From Anas platyrhynchos (taxonomy: Eukaryota; Chordata; Aves; Anseriformes; Anatidae): DNA of 64,000 bases. The stretch lies in contig NC_092589.1 of assembly GCF_047663525.1 (NCBI RefSeq), forward strand, positions 104,344,001 through 104,408,000, read 5' to 3'. Below the pieces are notes generated by a model. The model was not told where the DNA came from and did not search any database. It worked only from the letters and a program-made list of their open reading frames with translations. The first letter of the stretch is position 1. Each line of letters opens with the position of its first letter. Below, piece by piece: positions 35,887-47,789 of the stretch. The position numbers were made by a program, and so were the translations under genes.

Positions 35887-35906
35887 TTTTTTTTTTTTTT
35901 TTTTTT
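35887..35906 (+). repeat. Poly(T), 20 bases
   Basis: A pure T20 run lies about 25 bases after the CR1 copy. Confidence 0.95.
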
Positions 35907-37225
35907 CCTAGTTTCTTCCTGTGTGGCAGGCTGTTGCTGTCAACTTCATGGAGACACCCATGATACCAATATAAATTTCCCCAGCACCACCTGGGTGAAG
36001 CCTGACCAACAGCAGGTTAGACAGCTGATTTCCTACAGTCAGGCGGGATTTGATGGGAGCGAGAGGAGTAACAATAAAGCAGCCACACATCTTAGCACTG
36101 ACTTCAGTCTTTGCACTTTTTCCATTTCATTCAGTCAACACCAATGTTGGTGCACAAAAACTAGCACAAATTAGAACTACTGACGTATACTGGACTCTGC
36201 TCAGATTTAAACTAATAGTGAAATCACTTGGAAGGTCTCAAAGTTCCCAAAGTTTCATAAAGAAAAATATCTATATTCTCTACGAGAAAGAATTAGCAAT
36301 CCAACAATGGAAAATATTAAGCATCTATCTAGTTATCTAACATTTCAGCAGCTTTGGAAAGTGATCTAAAAATAAAAACTTGCCACAAGTTTAGAAAAAA
36401 AAAATCATTTGCTCTGTCATAAATCTGCAGCACTAAAAGTAACATTTTCCTTAGCACAGTGTCAATAAATACAGTGTCAGGCTTTTGTGTATCATTAAAT
36501 AATGTACTTTTCAACCCAGCAGAGGCTATACCTTGGGGAATGGCTATAGACTACAAGAAACCAGGGAGAGGGAGGAGAGGAACATTCTATATTTTTTCTA
36601 CTTTTCTATATTAAAAAAAAAAATAATAAATGAGACTGAAACACCCTTATAAAGCTGCCACCCAGGCAGTCCCTGGAAAGGCAGGCACAGAACATGTGAG
36701 CGAGGGCTGCAGCCCAAGGTTTGCAGGGGAACAAGCTGCCCGCAGAGGCTGGACACCCCAACAGCATTGGCACGACAGGGACAAGACTATGCCAAGAGCA
36801 GCTGGCAGGGAGAAGGGCTCAGCTCAGAGGGATTTACACCTCCCACCTTACACCCCACGCAGGAGAGGAGCAAAGCAGGGCTTGTAGTTGAACAACCATT
36901 CCTTCCTGGCGTTGTATCTAGGACAGTGGACTTTGCTCAAGGTCACCTCCTAGGGCTTTCTTCTGGTCCCCAGGGAACGAGCAGAAGGAGGTATCTCAGC
37001 CGGGAAGTAGGGCACCCATCTAGGTTATCACAGTGGTTTCCGTTTGCAGCAATTCATGGAAAGCTTTTCTTCAGTTTCAGCCCAAGTGCATTCACAAACA
37101 CTCCACTCGGGTTTCAGTCTGAGCTTGCCTGTCAAATACGGCTCATTTGAAACAGTTACTCCTGAAACTCCTGCTTGCTGCATGAAAGTGAAAACTGTTC
37201 CTATGCTGCATTGTTTAAAAAGTTG

Positions 37226-37227
<2 letters not shown>
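35907..37227. other. Non-coding stretch
   Basis: The 36.63-37.0 kb part is richer in GC and gives overlapping frames up to 127 codons (36767-37150). The translation has no recognisable domain and the frame's end lies in ordinary sequence, so I do not call a gene. Confidence 0.55.

Positions 37228-37265
<38 letters not shown>
37228..37265 (+). repeat. Poly(T), 38 bases
   Basis: This uninterrupted T38 run is the longest homopolymer in the window. Read on the minus strand it is an A38 run with no AATAAA in the preceding 40 bases. Confidence 0.95.
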
Positions 37266-37269
<4 letters not shown>

Positions 37270-39786
37270 CTGGAGAGCTCAACACTTATTTTTGAGTTAC
37301 TAATTAAGTTTTGGGCCTTGAATTCCCCCTAGGTCAGTCTTTTTTCAAAAAAAATTTTAGGAGTCATCCAGTACATGCCTATTCACCTTACCAAATCCTA
37401 GTTTCTGTGTGGGAATCATTTGTACTTTCACATCAGGCTGTTTTCACCACAACTTGCTTCAATACAGTTTGTGTTAATAAGCAGGAAAAATCCATCTTTG
37501 AAAATGTTTCCTCTGAGGGTTGGTGTCTGGGCACCACAGCAGGGCAAAGAGAGGGCTAAAATCTAGGAAAAGTCAGACTGTCTGCACTGAGTGCTAGAGC
37601 TGGAGCCTGGGAATTTTCCTAGAGGCAGAAGAATGAAACAGAGCATTGATACAATCCTACAGAAGCACATACTTTCCCTTGATAAAATCACACAGATTAA
37701 GAAGCTGGGGAGGGCAACTTAAGCAACAAAGAAATCAAGACAAAGAGATGGAGAAGGCAGTGGGCCAGGGAAGGAAGTAGGAACCAAATGAAACCAAGCC
37801 TGTGAATCAGAGAAGCTGTACACCACATGAGGACTGTGGGCTCCTGAGGAGGTTCTGATATAGACATGAGGAACCCCTGAGCATGGGGAGACAAAAGGCA
37901 GAGAGTGTACATATGATTTCTTCTTTTGAGACAGAGAAAGATGCATATACACACATACAGATTTTTGTACATAAGCACACATTTAGCGTTCATAAATTTG
38001 CATACCATACATATATATGCATCCATGCAAGTGCATGGATGTGATATTTCTTGTGCTATTTCAGTAGCAATCTGACTGGTGCGCAAAGAGCGCAAAGAGT
38101 GTTTGCCTGTTTGCTATCAGCTGCCACATCCCCGAAGAATAAATTGTAAACTCACTTTTCCAGTAGGACTGACGTTCTCAGAAAAGATGAGATGACGTTA
38201 GTCAGGAGCTTGGTGGGGAGGCCAAAGGGGCTAATACAGCTGTGAAAGCATAACAGGCAGACAGGCTGTTTATTGGAAAACCACCAGAGAAGCCAAGGAA
38301 AGAGACCATGCCACAAACCACTCATTCAAAATGGAGCTTGGGAGTGCACCACAAGCATGAAAGCATAGCTTAGCTTAGCCAGGGGTGCCCTACCAATGCT
38401 GTGACACTTTTGAAATGATAGCTTGATATTTGTATGAAATACTTACTTGATTCATTCTAACTGGCAGGAAAATCATTGGTCCAAAGGGAAAGTCTCTGCA
38501 TTATTAATTTAATAATCAAAAACGTTATTCAGAATTTCCAAACAGATTTTTTTTTCCCTCCCAGAACTGCACAAGTGTATAAACACTTCATCTACAAAAT
38601 CTATGTGTTTAGCTGCAAGGGACTGCTATAATTATTTTAGCTGTGGATAACACCATGAAGTACTGTATCCAGCCACTGTCCTCAGATCATCGAAATTAAC
38701 ATATATTCAGAGATTTTATTATGGTCTACAGAGATTCTGTATACGCAGCTTTCAAAAATGCAGCACCACCAGAATAGTACTGATCTTAGCCCACCCAACA
38801 TACATAAATATACAGCATCTACGGCAAAACAAAACAAGCTATTCCGTGACTTAAAGGCCTAATGTTGCTAAATGCAGAAGGCAAGAAAAAATGGTAGGCA
38901 GGCAAAAAAATATTGATATACTGATATATATAGGTTGGTTTTCTAGTGAAAACCCATGCCAGAAACAGAAAGTACATGATAGAAAACACAAAGCCCCAGA
39001 GGCAGGGGATGGACATCAAACTGATAAATTGGTACAGGAAGGTGCCATGGCAATAAAGGCAACTTCTGAAAGGCCCTGAAGTTGAGCTTGGGAAGCTTTT
39101 GTTTGATGTAGCTGAATGGGAAGCCAATGAGTGGCATAAAGGGAAAGCAAAACTACTACTGGATCACCTCATCTACTGTCATGTCAAGTCTCTATTCAAT
39201 TCACAGCTTACAGATTTACCAGCTAGCACATTCCTGACTGCAGATTTCTAACTGAGCCAACTGTGCAGAAAGTTTTCAGTTTGGCTCTACCAATAACGCC
39301 GTTTTGTTCACAGAGCAGAGAAATGCCGGAGGAGAGAGCTCTCGTTTTCTGTCACTGCCTTTGCATGACATTCAACACGCTGAGGGTGGCATCCTTACCG
39401 AAATGCACCATGCTTTGTGCAGCCCTGTGAGGGACCCAGATGCAAAAACAACCCCAGGGTCCTGTTCTTCAGATAGCAGAGACCAGATTCGTTGTGGTCT
39501 TGAACAATTTTGCCACTGGGGACAGGAAAGAGGATGGAGCCAATTAATTTGTACCAACAACGTTGCTTCCCAGCCTATTTATAGTGTGACATTAACAACC
39601 CTGGAGGACACAGTATTTGACTGTCCAACTTGGAGAACATAGCTGGAAGGGAAGGAGGGGAAGGAACAGCAGAGGTAATGGAAATCATAACAACATGTAG
39701 GTTACAGAGCCATGAAAAGTCTCTTCTGTAACTGAGGAAAATGCAGCAAATAGGAGTAGAGAAGGTGGGCATAGGGGTTCGGGGCA
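37266..39786. other. Non-coding stretch
   Basis: The longest minus-strand frame, 37697-38095 (132 codons), is low in recognisable structure and overlaps another open frame. No mobile element or RNA was recognised. Confidence 0.6.
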
Positions 39787-39893
39787 TGATCTTCAGTTAG
39801 TCACACCCAATTAACACAAATGAACTCCTCTGAGAGAAGTAGAGCTGTTCTGCATTTACACCAATATAAATGAGAGCAGAGTCTTACCCAACA
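39787..39893. repeat. Ancient palindromic repeat
   Basis: TGCATTTACACCAATATAAA followed by TGAGAGCAGAGTCTTACCC matches the recalled repeat block GATTTACACCAGTGTAAATGAGAKCAGAATCTGGCCC. Upstream, TGAACTCCTCTGAGAGAAGT fits its TAACTCCATTGACTTCAATG core in eroded form. It appears to belong to the same broad class as the copy at 33213-33300. Confidence 0.5.
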
Positions 39894-40717
39894 TGATAAC
39901 TACTTCTGCTGATGATTTCTTTTGGTTTGTTTCTTTCTCACCCCACAAAATGCTGAAAAATGGGCAAATGAACATGGAGCTCTCTTACAATAAATTGGAT
40001 GAGTGAACAGAGGAAAATCAATTTCTTTATGATGGCTCCTACTATGAACAAAACCAGAATGCCTAACGAGTGCTGGAATGATAGATGGAGTTTGAGGACA
40101 GAGTCTATTATTACATTATGTTAAACTAAAACAGCTTTGTTGACTTCAATACATTTATTCCAAATTTTGCACAGATAGAGATTGTGACTGGAATATATAC
40201 AGTATACAAAGTTTTGGAGCAAGTTCTGGAAAGTAGGGGCTTCCTGCTTCCTTGACACTGAGAACTAAATTGGACCAATCACCAGTTGCTCAACACATCA
40301 CGAAAATCATCTAACATTGCTATCAATAGATATGCCAGATGAATTAATAGAAAAAATCTCTAATTTATGAGGTTTAAAAAATAAATTCTTACCAGGGTTA
40401 GAACTATGGAGAAACTTTGCAAGGACATTAAATAAGTCATTTAAAAATAGTAAAAACTTGTTCTTTTCCATTAAGTGCAACTGACCAGTAGAAGACATGT
40501 CTATAAGACGTTCTCTAGCTCACAGCTTAATTAGAAATTAAAATGAATGCCATATGCAATAATTATGACTTGTGTTCTCAAATCTTTTTTTTCATATATG
40601 TTCCTTTGAAGCAATAGTTTGCTTACCCTGTTTCATACCTTTTATAAGTATTAAACAAAAAAATAGGAGTATACATTATTACAAACATATCCAGACTCTT
40701 GTTCTGAAGTCATGCTT
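39894..40717. other. Non-coding stretch
   Basis: A possible palindromic-repeat scrap at about 40138-40185 carries TTGACTTCAATACATTTATT and CCAAATTTTGCAC. Nothing else was recognised. Confidence 0.5.
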
Positions 40718-40913
40718 CCAGGGATTTAGAAGGTTTCAGGTGGGCTGTCCAAAAGGATCATAGAATCATCTAGGTTGAAAAAGACTTTTGAGATCACCAG
40801 GTCCAACAATCAAGCTGACCTACTGAGTCCCATCACAAAACCATGCCCCTTAGTGCCACAGGATCCTCCACATTGCAACTGGACAGCCCACCTTAAACCT
40901 TATAAATCACTGG
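40718..40913. repeat. 33-bp inverted repeat flanking a CR1 tail
   Basis: The left arm is 40718-40750 and the right arm 40881-40913. The right arm, reverse-complemented, matches the left at 30 of 33 positions; the innermost 13 bases (AGGTGGGCTGTCC) match perfectly. The 130 bases between the arms hold a minus-strand CR1 3' end. CR1 has no terminal inverted repeats, so the arms are not part of that family. They could be ends of a non-autonomous DNA element, or an inverted duplication of one flank made by template switching. A transcript would fold into a long stem. Confidence 0.85.
40755..40862 (-). mobile_element. CR1 LINE, 3' end only
   Basis: On the plus strand the piece reads ATCATAGAATCATCTAGGTT, then AGATCACCAGGTCCAACAAT, then ACCATGCCCCTTAGTGCCAC. 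This is the reverse complement of the 3' end of a CR1 subfamily. Only about 105 bases remain. It sits between the two arms of the inverted repeat at 40718-40913. Confidence 0.85.
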
Positions 40914-43881
40914 ACTATGATAATAACGTATCAGAGAGATATTAAAGGCAGCAAATATCACCTGTATTAAGGCCTAATCAAGGCTTTCAAATAATCTTTC
41001 CTGTTGCCAGACTCTTACAGTATTGCCCCTGGCAAATCTGAAGATAGGCACCAGACCAGAAACTGTTCTTATCTGGAATACTAATTTCTACAATGCTCCA
41101 TTCAACTAATGAACTTCTTTTGTAATAGAACGTGTTCATGTCAATGCTAAAAAAAACATGTATACATTTCAGGAGCCATCCTGACTGACATTAATATGGA
41201 GCATTGAGTCACAAGAGGAAGTTACCATTTGTGGGACATTCCTCATAGTGCACATTTTGGAGAGTAGATAAGGATGATTGGGTTCTTCAGTTTGCAGTGG
41301 CTAGAAGATAGCGATGTTTCTGGTCTGCAGATGGCAGGGGAGGAAGAGAGATACTGCTGCTGTCAATGGCATGTTGAAGTGAAACGTGTCCCATGTTCAG
41401 ACTGCAAGCATCTTTGTGGAACAGACCTTGCACAACTCCAGTAACAGCTCAGCCGAAGATGGTATTTCTTATACATATTAGGGTTGACTAACAGGGCAAC
41501 CTCCACAGCCCTGATTTCTTACATTTCTTTTCCTGACAAGGAATAAAGGAATGTCTTTATTCCTGATCCCTTTATTCTGACTCCTTATGTCTTTATTGTA
41601 TCCTGCAGCACAATACCAGAGGAATAGTGGAGCACAGCACAAAAACTCAGTGTATTTATTTGCTCTTTTTTTATTATTACTATTTTTTACAGAAACAGAA
41701 TCTTGAAAAAGAATGACATAGAAAGGGAATATCTATCTGCAGGCATATAGGCATAAGACAGACCCTGAGGGCTACAAAGGACTGCAGTCTTTTTCTGAAT
41801 TACAAATATTTCAATGTTTCAATATTTTTGACGCTGAAATATTAGTATTTCAAAAAAAAAATCTTTTTATATATCCAAATGTTAAAAACTAACATTTTTG
41901 CTTAATTTATACCTAGTCGCATCCCTAGTTATTATTTAACAAAGGGTTCTAAAATCTCCTGCTAACTGTTCACAAGTAGTCATGGTTTCCAATGACACCT
42001 TCTGTGCCAGTCCCCTCCTCAGTAAAAATGGAGAAATCTTGCGCTATGAACCAAGTCATCATGACTGATTTCCCCCAAGTTGAAACCTAGTTTTGCTAAG
42101 CACATAAACCTACTTTTAATTTTAATCTCTGTTCCTGGAGAAGGTATTGAAAGGTAAAAGTTTTGCTGATTAGAGGTTGCCTTAAGCACATCTTCAATGC
42201 TTTGCTGAATCAAGTCACAAATGCTGATTAAGATGGAAAGCTAACTCTTATCACGAGGAAGTTGAATAAAATCTTAGAAGACATCTACTTTTTAAGGTCA
42301 GATTCTAAGGCCTGATATTCACTCTCTATCTGTAACATCTCAGAAAATGTATGAACACATCTGACAAACCAGGATGCACGTTTGTTGGCCACTCCCGGTT
42401 ACTAGACAGGCTAACAGATTTGTATCAGACACGCATGTGCATTTCCTGGCTCCCCTCAGTAAGTGACCTACTTGAGCTGCCTGTGTGGAAGGTTATGGTT
42501 TAAGAAGCTAAGTTTGTGAATTCCCCTCCTCGTGCAGCCTGCAGACAGCAGTGCCCATGAAACTCCTATGGATCATTTCAGCGGACGTCTTGAAAGGGTT
42601 TGTGCATGCCAATATCTACCTGAAAGTAAAACCACACCATTAGAATAAATTCAGGACATTCCCTGTCAGCTACAGAATACAAAAAGTTCTCTTGTGATTT
42701 TACCTCAGTGCAATTCCCATTGGCTTAATGAAATTATAGACAGCAAATCATGGCAAGGCTGAATTCAAGATTTGCAGGGAGGCAGTCAACATACCATCCC
42801 CGCAGTAGGAAATAAATATGCATCAGCTTTGCAGGAGACCTTTGTACATAGTACAATGCCTCCTAGATTATTGAACAGCCTTTCCTATCACCTACCACCT
42901 ATATTATAAAATACATGCTGCCTCCCGTCCTCTGAGCACAATTTGAGGAGCAAAATCACTTCTCTTTCTGTCAACTCCAACTAGGCAATGAAACTTGTTA
43001 TTACCTCCCTCCTCACTCAGCCTCCTTGGAGAGCAGTGTTCAGATTTCTTTTCTCCATGGTACTACATCAGTCACTATTACCAGCCTTCAGCCTTTGCTG
43101 GATCTATTACACATCATTCTGTAAAAATGTTCACAAAGATTGCTTTCCATCCCAGGTCAGGATTCGATGCATATCAAGAAGGCCTATAAAAGGAATAGAG
43201 CCGTCAGACATCACGTCATGCTGAAACAACCCCAAAAAACAAGTCGGCTTTTTAGAGGAGACAATGGGCTTTGAACTTGGTAATTACCAGTTACTCCTGA
43301 TGACTGTACATAGGGAAACCCACAACCTCTTCTGTTCATGGAGGCTGCAGATGTAAACCCTTCATTATTGTTGCTGCTATACAAATGTTCTTTTGCTTTT
43401 CCGTGTATTTAACCTTTATAATGGCAAAGAAATTCAATCTTTAAATCTGCTTTAATTATATTTCTTCTTGACTGTTGTAATAAGGTCTCTTGAGTGACAT
43501 CTTTATTTGTGTAAAAGGCAAAAGAGTTTGCAAAAATGGGTTTTAAAACACTACCCTGGCCCACAAAAGTATTTCTCTCACAGGACACAATAGACAGAGA
43601 AACAATACAGTGTTTGCCTAGGAAAAAAAGCCTAAAAGGGAAAGAGTTTTCAGGGATCTAGTTAAAACTCAAAGTGTTATGAAGATTACAGATGGCTCTG
43701 CAACCTGAGAGGGCTTCACAACATGGCAGACCCCTTTCAAGACTATCTAAATTGCCTCTAGTGTCCAGGACAATATAAGATTCATAAGGCACAAAGGCAT
43801 CTTTGCTCATCTCCTGTTAGATGTGTTTTTTCTGGTGCCATTTATAAAACCATAAGGTTCCACTCGTAAAATTACCATATT
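40914..43881. other. Non-coding stretch
   Basis: A palindromic-repeat scrap may lie at 42700-42745 (CAGTGCAATTCCCATTGGCT). Overlapping frames at 42988-43224 have no domain. No RNA or mobile element was recognised. Confidence 0.55.
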
Positions 43882-43953
43882 TTGAAAGATATTTAAGCAC
43901 CCCAATATTCAGAAAATAGAAGCTCAAATACTTTTAAAATTTGGGCCCATTAG
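43882..43953. repeat. Possible ancient repeat remnant
   Basis: TTGAAAGATATTTAAGCACC, then TAGAAGCTCAAATACTTTTA and AATTTGGGCCCA, follow the order of a recalled amniote repeat (AAAGGTATTTAGGCACCTAA, then a region ending in AATCTGGGCCC). Strongly diverged. Confidence 0.35.
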
Positions 43954-44065
43954 CAACTGGAAACATGGTCAGATTCAAGGAATAGGTAAATGCAATTTCA
44001 TTCACTTCTTTTTTTCTCTTTTAATCATCAATATATCTTTTTTCATATATTGGTCTAATTTAGAC

Positions 44066-44165
44066 TGCAAGCTCTACTGAGCAGAAATATACTTTTACAT
44101 GTATAGAATGCCCCATAAATTAATGGCACTAAATGTGTTTTTATAATAATAAGTAAGAAAAAAAA
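44066..44165 (+). repeat. Ancient SINE-like 3' end
   Basis: TTAGACTGCAAGCTCTACTG is followed by ATGTATAGAATGCCCCATAA, GGCACTAAATG and TAATAATAAG. The recalled ancestral order is TTAGACTGTAAGCTCTTTGG, TGTACAGCGCCTAGCACAATGG, GGTGCTAC and a run of ATAATA. The copy at 50343-50445 fits the same order. Confidence 0.5.
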
Positions 44166-45881
44166 AATCAATGATTCGGTGAAATGATACTTTCCTCACA
44201 CTAGCAATTGATATTAATGCCTCCAGCAATAGCTGATGCTGGCTATCAATATCAGAGTCTCAGAAAGATCCTGGAAATTGTGCTCATGTGTTTCTACAGT
44301 GCTTGCATTTTTGGACTCTTGGAAAGTAATTGAATTGTGATAAAGCATTGCAATACAAGATGTCTCTTGGTTCCTTGCTGACATGAAGGCACTCTGCTTA
44401 TCAGTGAATTAAAGGCAACTTTTTACATCCGCATGGATAAATCATTGCTGATATATTACCATTGCATAAAACGGCTAGGATATGTGCAACACACTCAGCT
44501 TTTGTTTCATTATAAAATTCTTTGAACAGCGATAAAACTGCTGTACCTCCCTTTATATAGGCCTTTTGTCCTCTCCCAGCTTTTCTAAGTGCTTCTCTGG
44601 CCCACATTGCAGGACACACAGTGTGGTTTCAGGCATATAGTTTGCTCCAGTGGTATGTATGCAAAATGAATGCAAAACATGCAGCCAAGATAAGCCCTGG
44701 CAGATCTGGAAAGCAGAGCAAAAGAGATCATTTTGCTGGTAGATCATTACCTTTAAAATCTCATCTATTTGGTAATTATACCACTAACAGAGGGAGAATT
44801 TTTTTTATTTTTTTTTACTTAGAGATATTATCCTGTAATCATATATAACTTTCCAGGATGCCTAGTGCCTGTTTGAATGCTCAGAAATTAATTGTTTTAT
44901 TCACCTATTTACACAGGACAAGGCTGCTAAATAATGAGACCCATAAACCTTCATAATTAAAGAAAAAATATGGCTAGCGTAGAAACAGGCACAGCCTTTG
45001 GTGGCATAAAAGGACACCTCTAGCTAGTTAACAATAGCCAATGCATTCCTGATCATAAGTGCAATGATTTTAACAGCTGGTCTCATAAAATAGATCCCCA
45101 AATTAATACATTTAAGGCAAACTTGAGTTGCTAGATTAGGGCACTCTGCTCAAGCAGTGGGAGCATTCGTTAAATTGCGCATCAGATACCTATTGTCTGA
45201 ATGTGGTACTGATAGTCACATTGTAAATCTGATTCTCTAATATTCTTGGGATGCAATACACTGCATTTTTTTCATCATTTCCTCTACATGTAAACTGATC
45301 TCTTGCATTGAAGCAGTACTATTTAAAACAAAAGGATTTGATTTATAGCCAGTCCCCAGCCTCATAAATCACACCTGCAGTGTGGTGCTCTGAGCTCCCT
45401 GTGTTCTGCCAGCATTTACCTTTTATAAATGATTTGGGTTTACCTCCCATTGTGATGGAGTCTAATACAATTGCATTCTTTTCTCCCAGCATTCACTCTT
45501 GCTGTTGCTTATTATTCCCACTGGGAATTCAGTCCTAGTTTTTGCAAGCTTGTCAGGGGGGAGGGGATTCTTCGTGGTGTGTTCTTTTTTTTAATTAAGG
45601 AACATCGAGTTATAAATTTATGTTCACATTCTGTAGCATTTTCTATCACTAGATATACTGTGCAGTGACTTCTTTCCTCCCCATTGACTACGCTTATATT
45701 TAAGTTCCCATTTGCTAGGCTAATGATTTGGAACTTAAGCAGGACAGTAGCTTGAAATGTCCAACACACTGAGCATTTGACCTTCAGGGTAACCCAAGTA
45801 CATACATCAGCCACTGCACAGACTGCATAAGGACCTTGAATTCTCACTTTAAAAAAAAAAAATAATCAAAAATAATGTTTT
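44166..45881. other. Non-coding stretch
   Basis: Only short frames occur, including a 111-codon minus-strand frame at 45512-45847 without a recognisable domain. No RNA or mobile element was recognised. Confidence 0.6.
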
Positions 45882-45906
45882 GACACACACACACACACCC
45901 CCCCCC
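45882..45906 (+). repeat. (AC)n followed by C9
   Basis: Eight AC units pass directly into a run of nine C. Confidence 0.95.
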
Positions 45907-46555
45907 AAGGTGACTAAAGTCCAAGGATTTTCTACTTAAATCTCAGAATCTATGAGTGCCCAAAGATTAAGTGCCCAAAATATACTTATATAATATTTTG
46001 CAATTATGTCTCTACTTTTCAATCATATTGCAGTTCTAGTTGGTTAAGCACAGTTCAGAAACTGGGAGATACAAGACTTGCTCCTTGAAGCTGGCAGTCT
46101 GAAGTCTTCATTCAGGGAATCATTTCTAAGTCATGGCATCATTTAACTGAGATTGATGGAATCTGTGCACTTGATTTCCCCTGTACCAAAACAACAAATG
46201 ACTTAATTTGTTCAATTAATGACCATCATTACTGTCATTTTTATGGTTACAGAATACTGCTGCTATCATACCTACAGCCAACAAAGAGTTAATTATAGTC
46301 TGAGATTGGTAAAAGCCACAAAATCAAAGTTATGTTTCTGTCACGGATATTCTATACAGCTTTGGTTCCGTTTTGAGTCCAGCCTTACAAACTTTTAAAA
46401 TGGAGTCTGTTATTTGATGAGATGGTTGCAAAATTTAGACTTAAGATTTGGATGACTGTAATGTGTGTCAGCTGAGATCAGACTCAGACCTAAAGTAGCT
46501 GGAAAAACATTTCTGAAATGAATAGTCGTTATTCAGAAAAACTACTCCTTTTCCA
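45907..46555. other. Non-coding stretch
   Basis: AGTGCCCAAA occurs twice, identically, at about 45955-45980 with a 6-base spacer. Nothing else was recognised. Confidence 0.55.
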
Positions 46556-46720
46556 ACATAACTCACAGGTGGACTGGAATAAGTGGACCTGTTCCAGTTC
46601 AATGAAGGATTAAGTTAAACACTTCTATTTTCAAAGTAGATTAAGTGAAACAAGAAGACATTTTGATTCCCGAATTAGAAGTGTCCACACATGGACTTAA
46701 GCAGGAAGAGCTTCTGCACT
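46556..46720. repeat. Possible ancient repeat with stacked TTAA motifs
   Basis: CCAGTTCAATGAAGGATTAA, GTAGATTAAGTGAAAC and AGAAGTGTCCACACATGG occur in this order. A recalled amniote repeat has TTTAACTAAATCRGTTTA blocks followed by GTGTCCACAC. The similarity is loose, and no search was possible. Confidence 0.35.
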
Positions 46721-47055
46721 TGAAATGCAAGCCTTACTTTCATCCAAATTAACTTTCAAATAAAGGCAGAACGCCTTGAATTACTGAGTCCATTGTCTGT
46801 AAACTCATATAAAAGCATTTTTATGAAAAGTGGTCTTCTCAAGTTCATAGTGTGGGCATAAAAATAATCAGTTGTAACAGTTCTTGCTAGGTAATGACTA
46901 GCCTAATTTTTAGAACCTATTTTGGATTTACTATGTCTGATGTATAAGAACTATTGATTCCAATAACTGCTTCCAAAAAAGAATTCAGCAAATTCAAATG
47001 TTCTGAACAACTGTTTTAATTTTCCAGTAGTTCAAAACCAGATTTTCTTCCAAGC

Positions 47056-47078
47056 AAAAAAAAAAAAAAAAAAAAAAA
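47056..47078 (+). repeat. Poly(A), 23 bases
   Basis: A pure A23 run. No AATAAA was seen in the preceding 50 bases. Confidence 0.95.
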
Positions 47079-47145
47079 GGCATCTATAAATTGACTCATA
47101 ATTACTGAGAAGCAAATACCACTTTTTAATGCCAACATTTGTTAC

Positions 47146-47241
47146 CTCAAGTTTCAGTTTCTTGGATTTGTAATCCAAATTTGAGAGAGCCACGAGAAGA
47201 GACGGTAACTCTGCAAATCCATTGTCCATCTGATATTTCAA
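47146..47241 (-). other. Possible coding exon, 96 bp, gene not recognised
   Basis: On the minus strand a pyrimidine-containing stretch ending in CCCACAACAAG precedes an open 96-base segment that ends GAG|GTAACA, a reasonable donor site. The segment is 32 codons with no stop and phase 0 at both ends. It translates with LKYQMDNGFAELPSLLVAL followed by SNLDYKSKKLKLE. The regular leucine spacing and the amphipathic look resemble real protein more than the other short frames here. The surrounding frame is open from 47316 to 47032, but its last part runs through the A23 run (F on this strand). No protein family was recognised, no second exon was found, and the acceptor is weak. Confidence 0.22.
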
Positions 47242-47789
47242 CTTGTTGTGGGACAAAGTAGTAAAACAGTAGAATGCATGAACCTCCTCACTCTTTGGAA
47301 TTATTCTTTGATTCACAAGTTAGTTTTACTTTGGAATTTAACTGTGGCAAAGTTCAATTATGCAAATCCTGGTACACATGCATAAGGCTAAATTAAGTCT
47401 TACTGTCTAGTCTTGTGCTGCCCCAAAAGCAACCCTGCAAAGTGTGTAACTCCATGGACTGTTGCAAGTCCTCCATTGTGATTTGTTTTTTGTAAGTACC
47501 GTCATATATTCAGCCTCCCATGAAAAGAGGTCTAGGATTATGGGCTTCATTCTGAAGTAGCTTCACATGCGCTACATCCACTGAAGTATTAGAGAACTTT
47601 ATTGTGGGCTCAGTCTAAAGGTACTTCAAGTGCTTTTCATCCAACTGCATGTTAGGCATCATAGTCATGACATACAACATATGCTTATACACTGGTTTCA
47701 AATAGCCCTAAAATTCCAAAGTTTCTTCTTGAAGGCAGTGTCTGTGTATAAGGTCTTCTCAAAAATAAATCTGCAATAAAAAAAAAAAA

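Noticed and set aside
36767..37150. 127-codon plus-strand open frame in GC-richer sequence
   Set aside because: Several frames on both strands are open here at once, as expected from fewer AT-rich stops. The translation matches nothing known to me.
37697..38095. 132-codon minus-strand open frame, the longest in the window
   Set aside because: It has no domain, odd composition, another open frame overlapping it, and a length expected by chance in 64 kb read in six frames.
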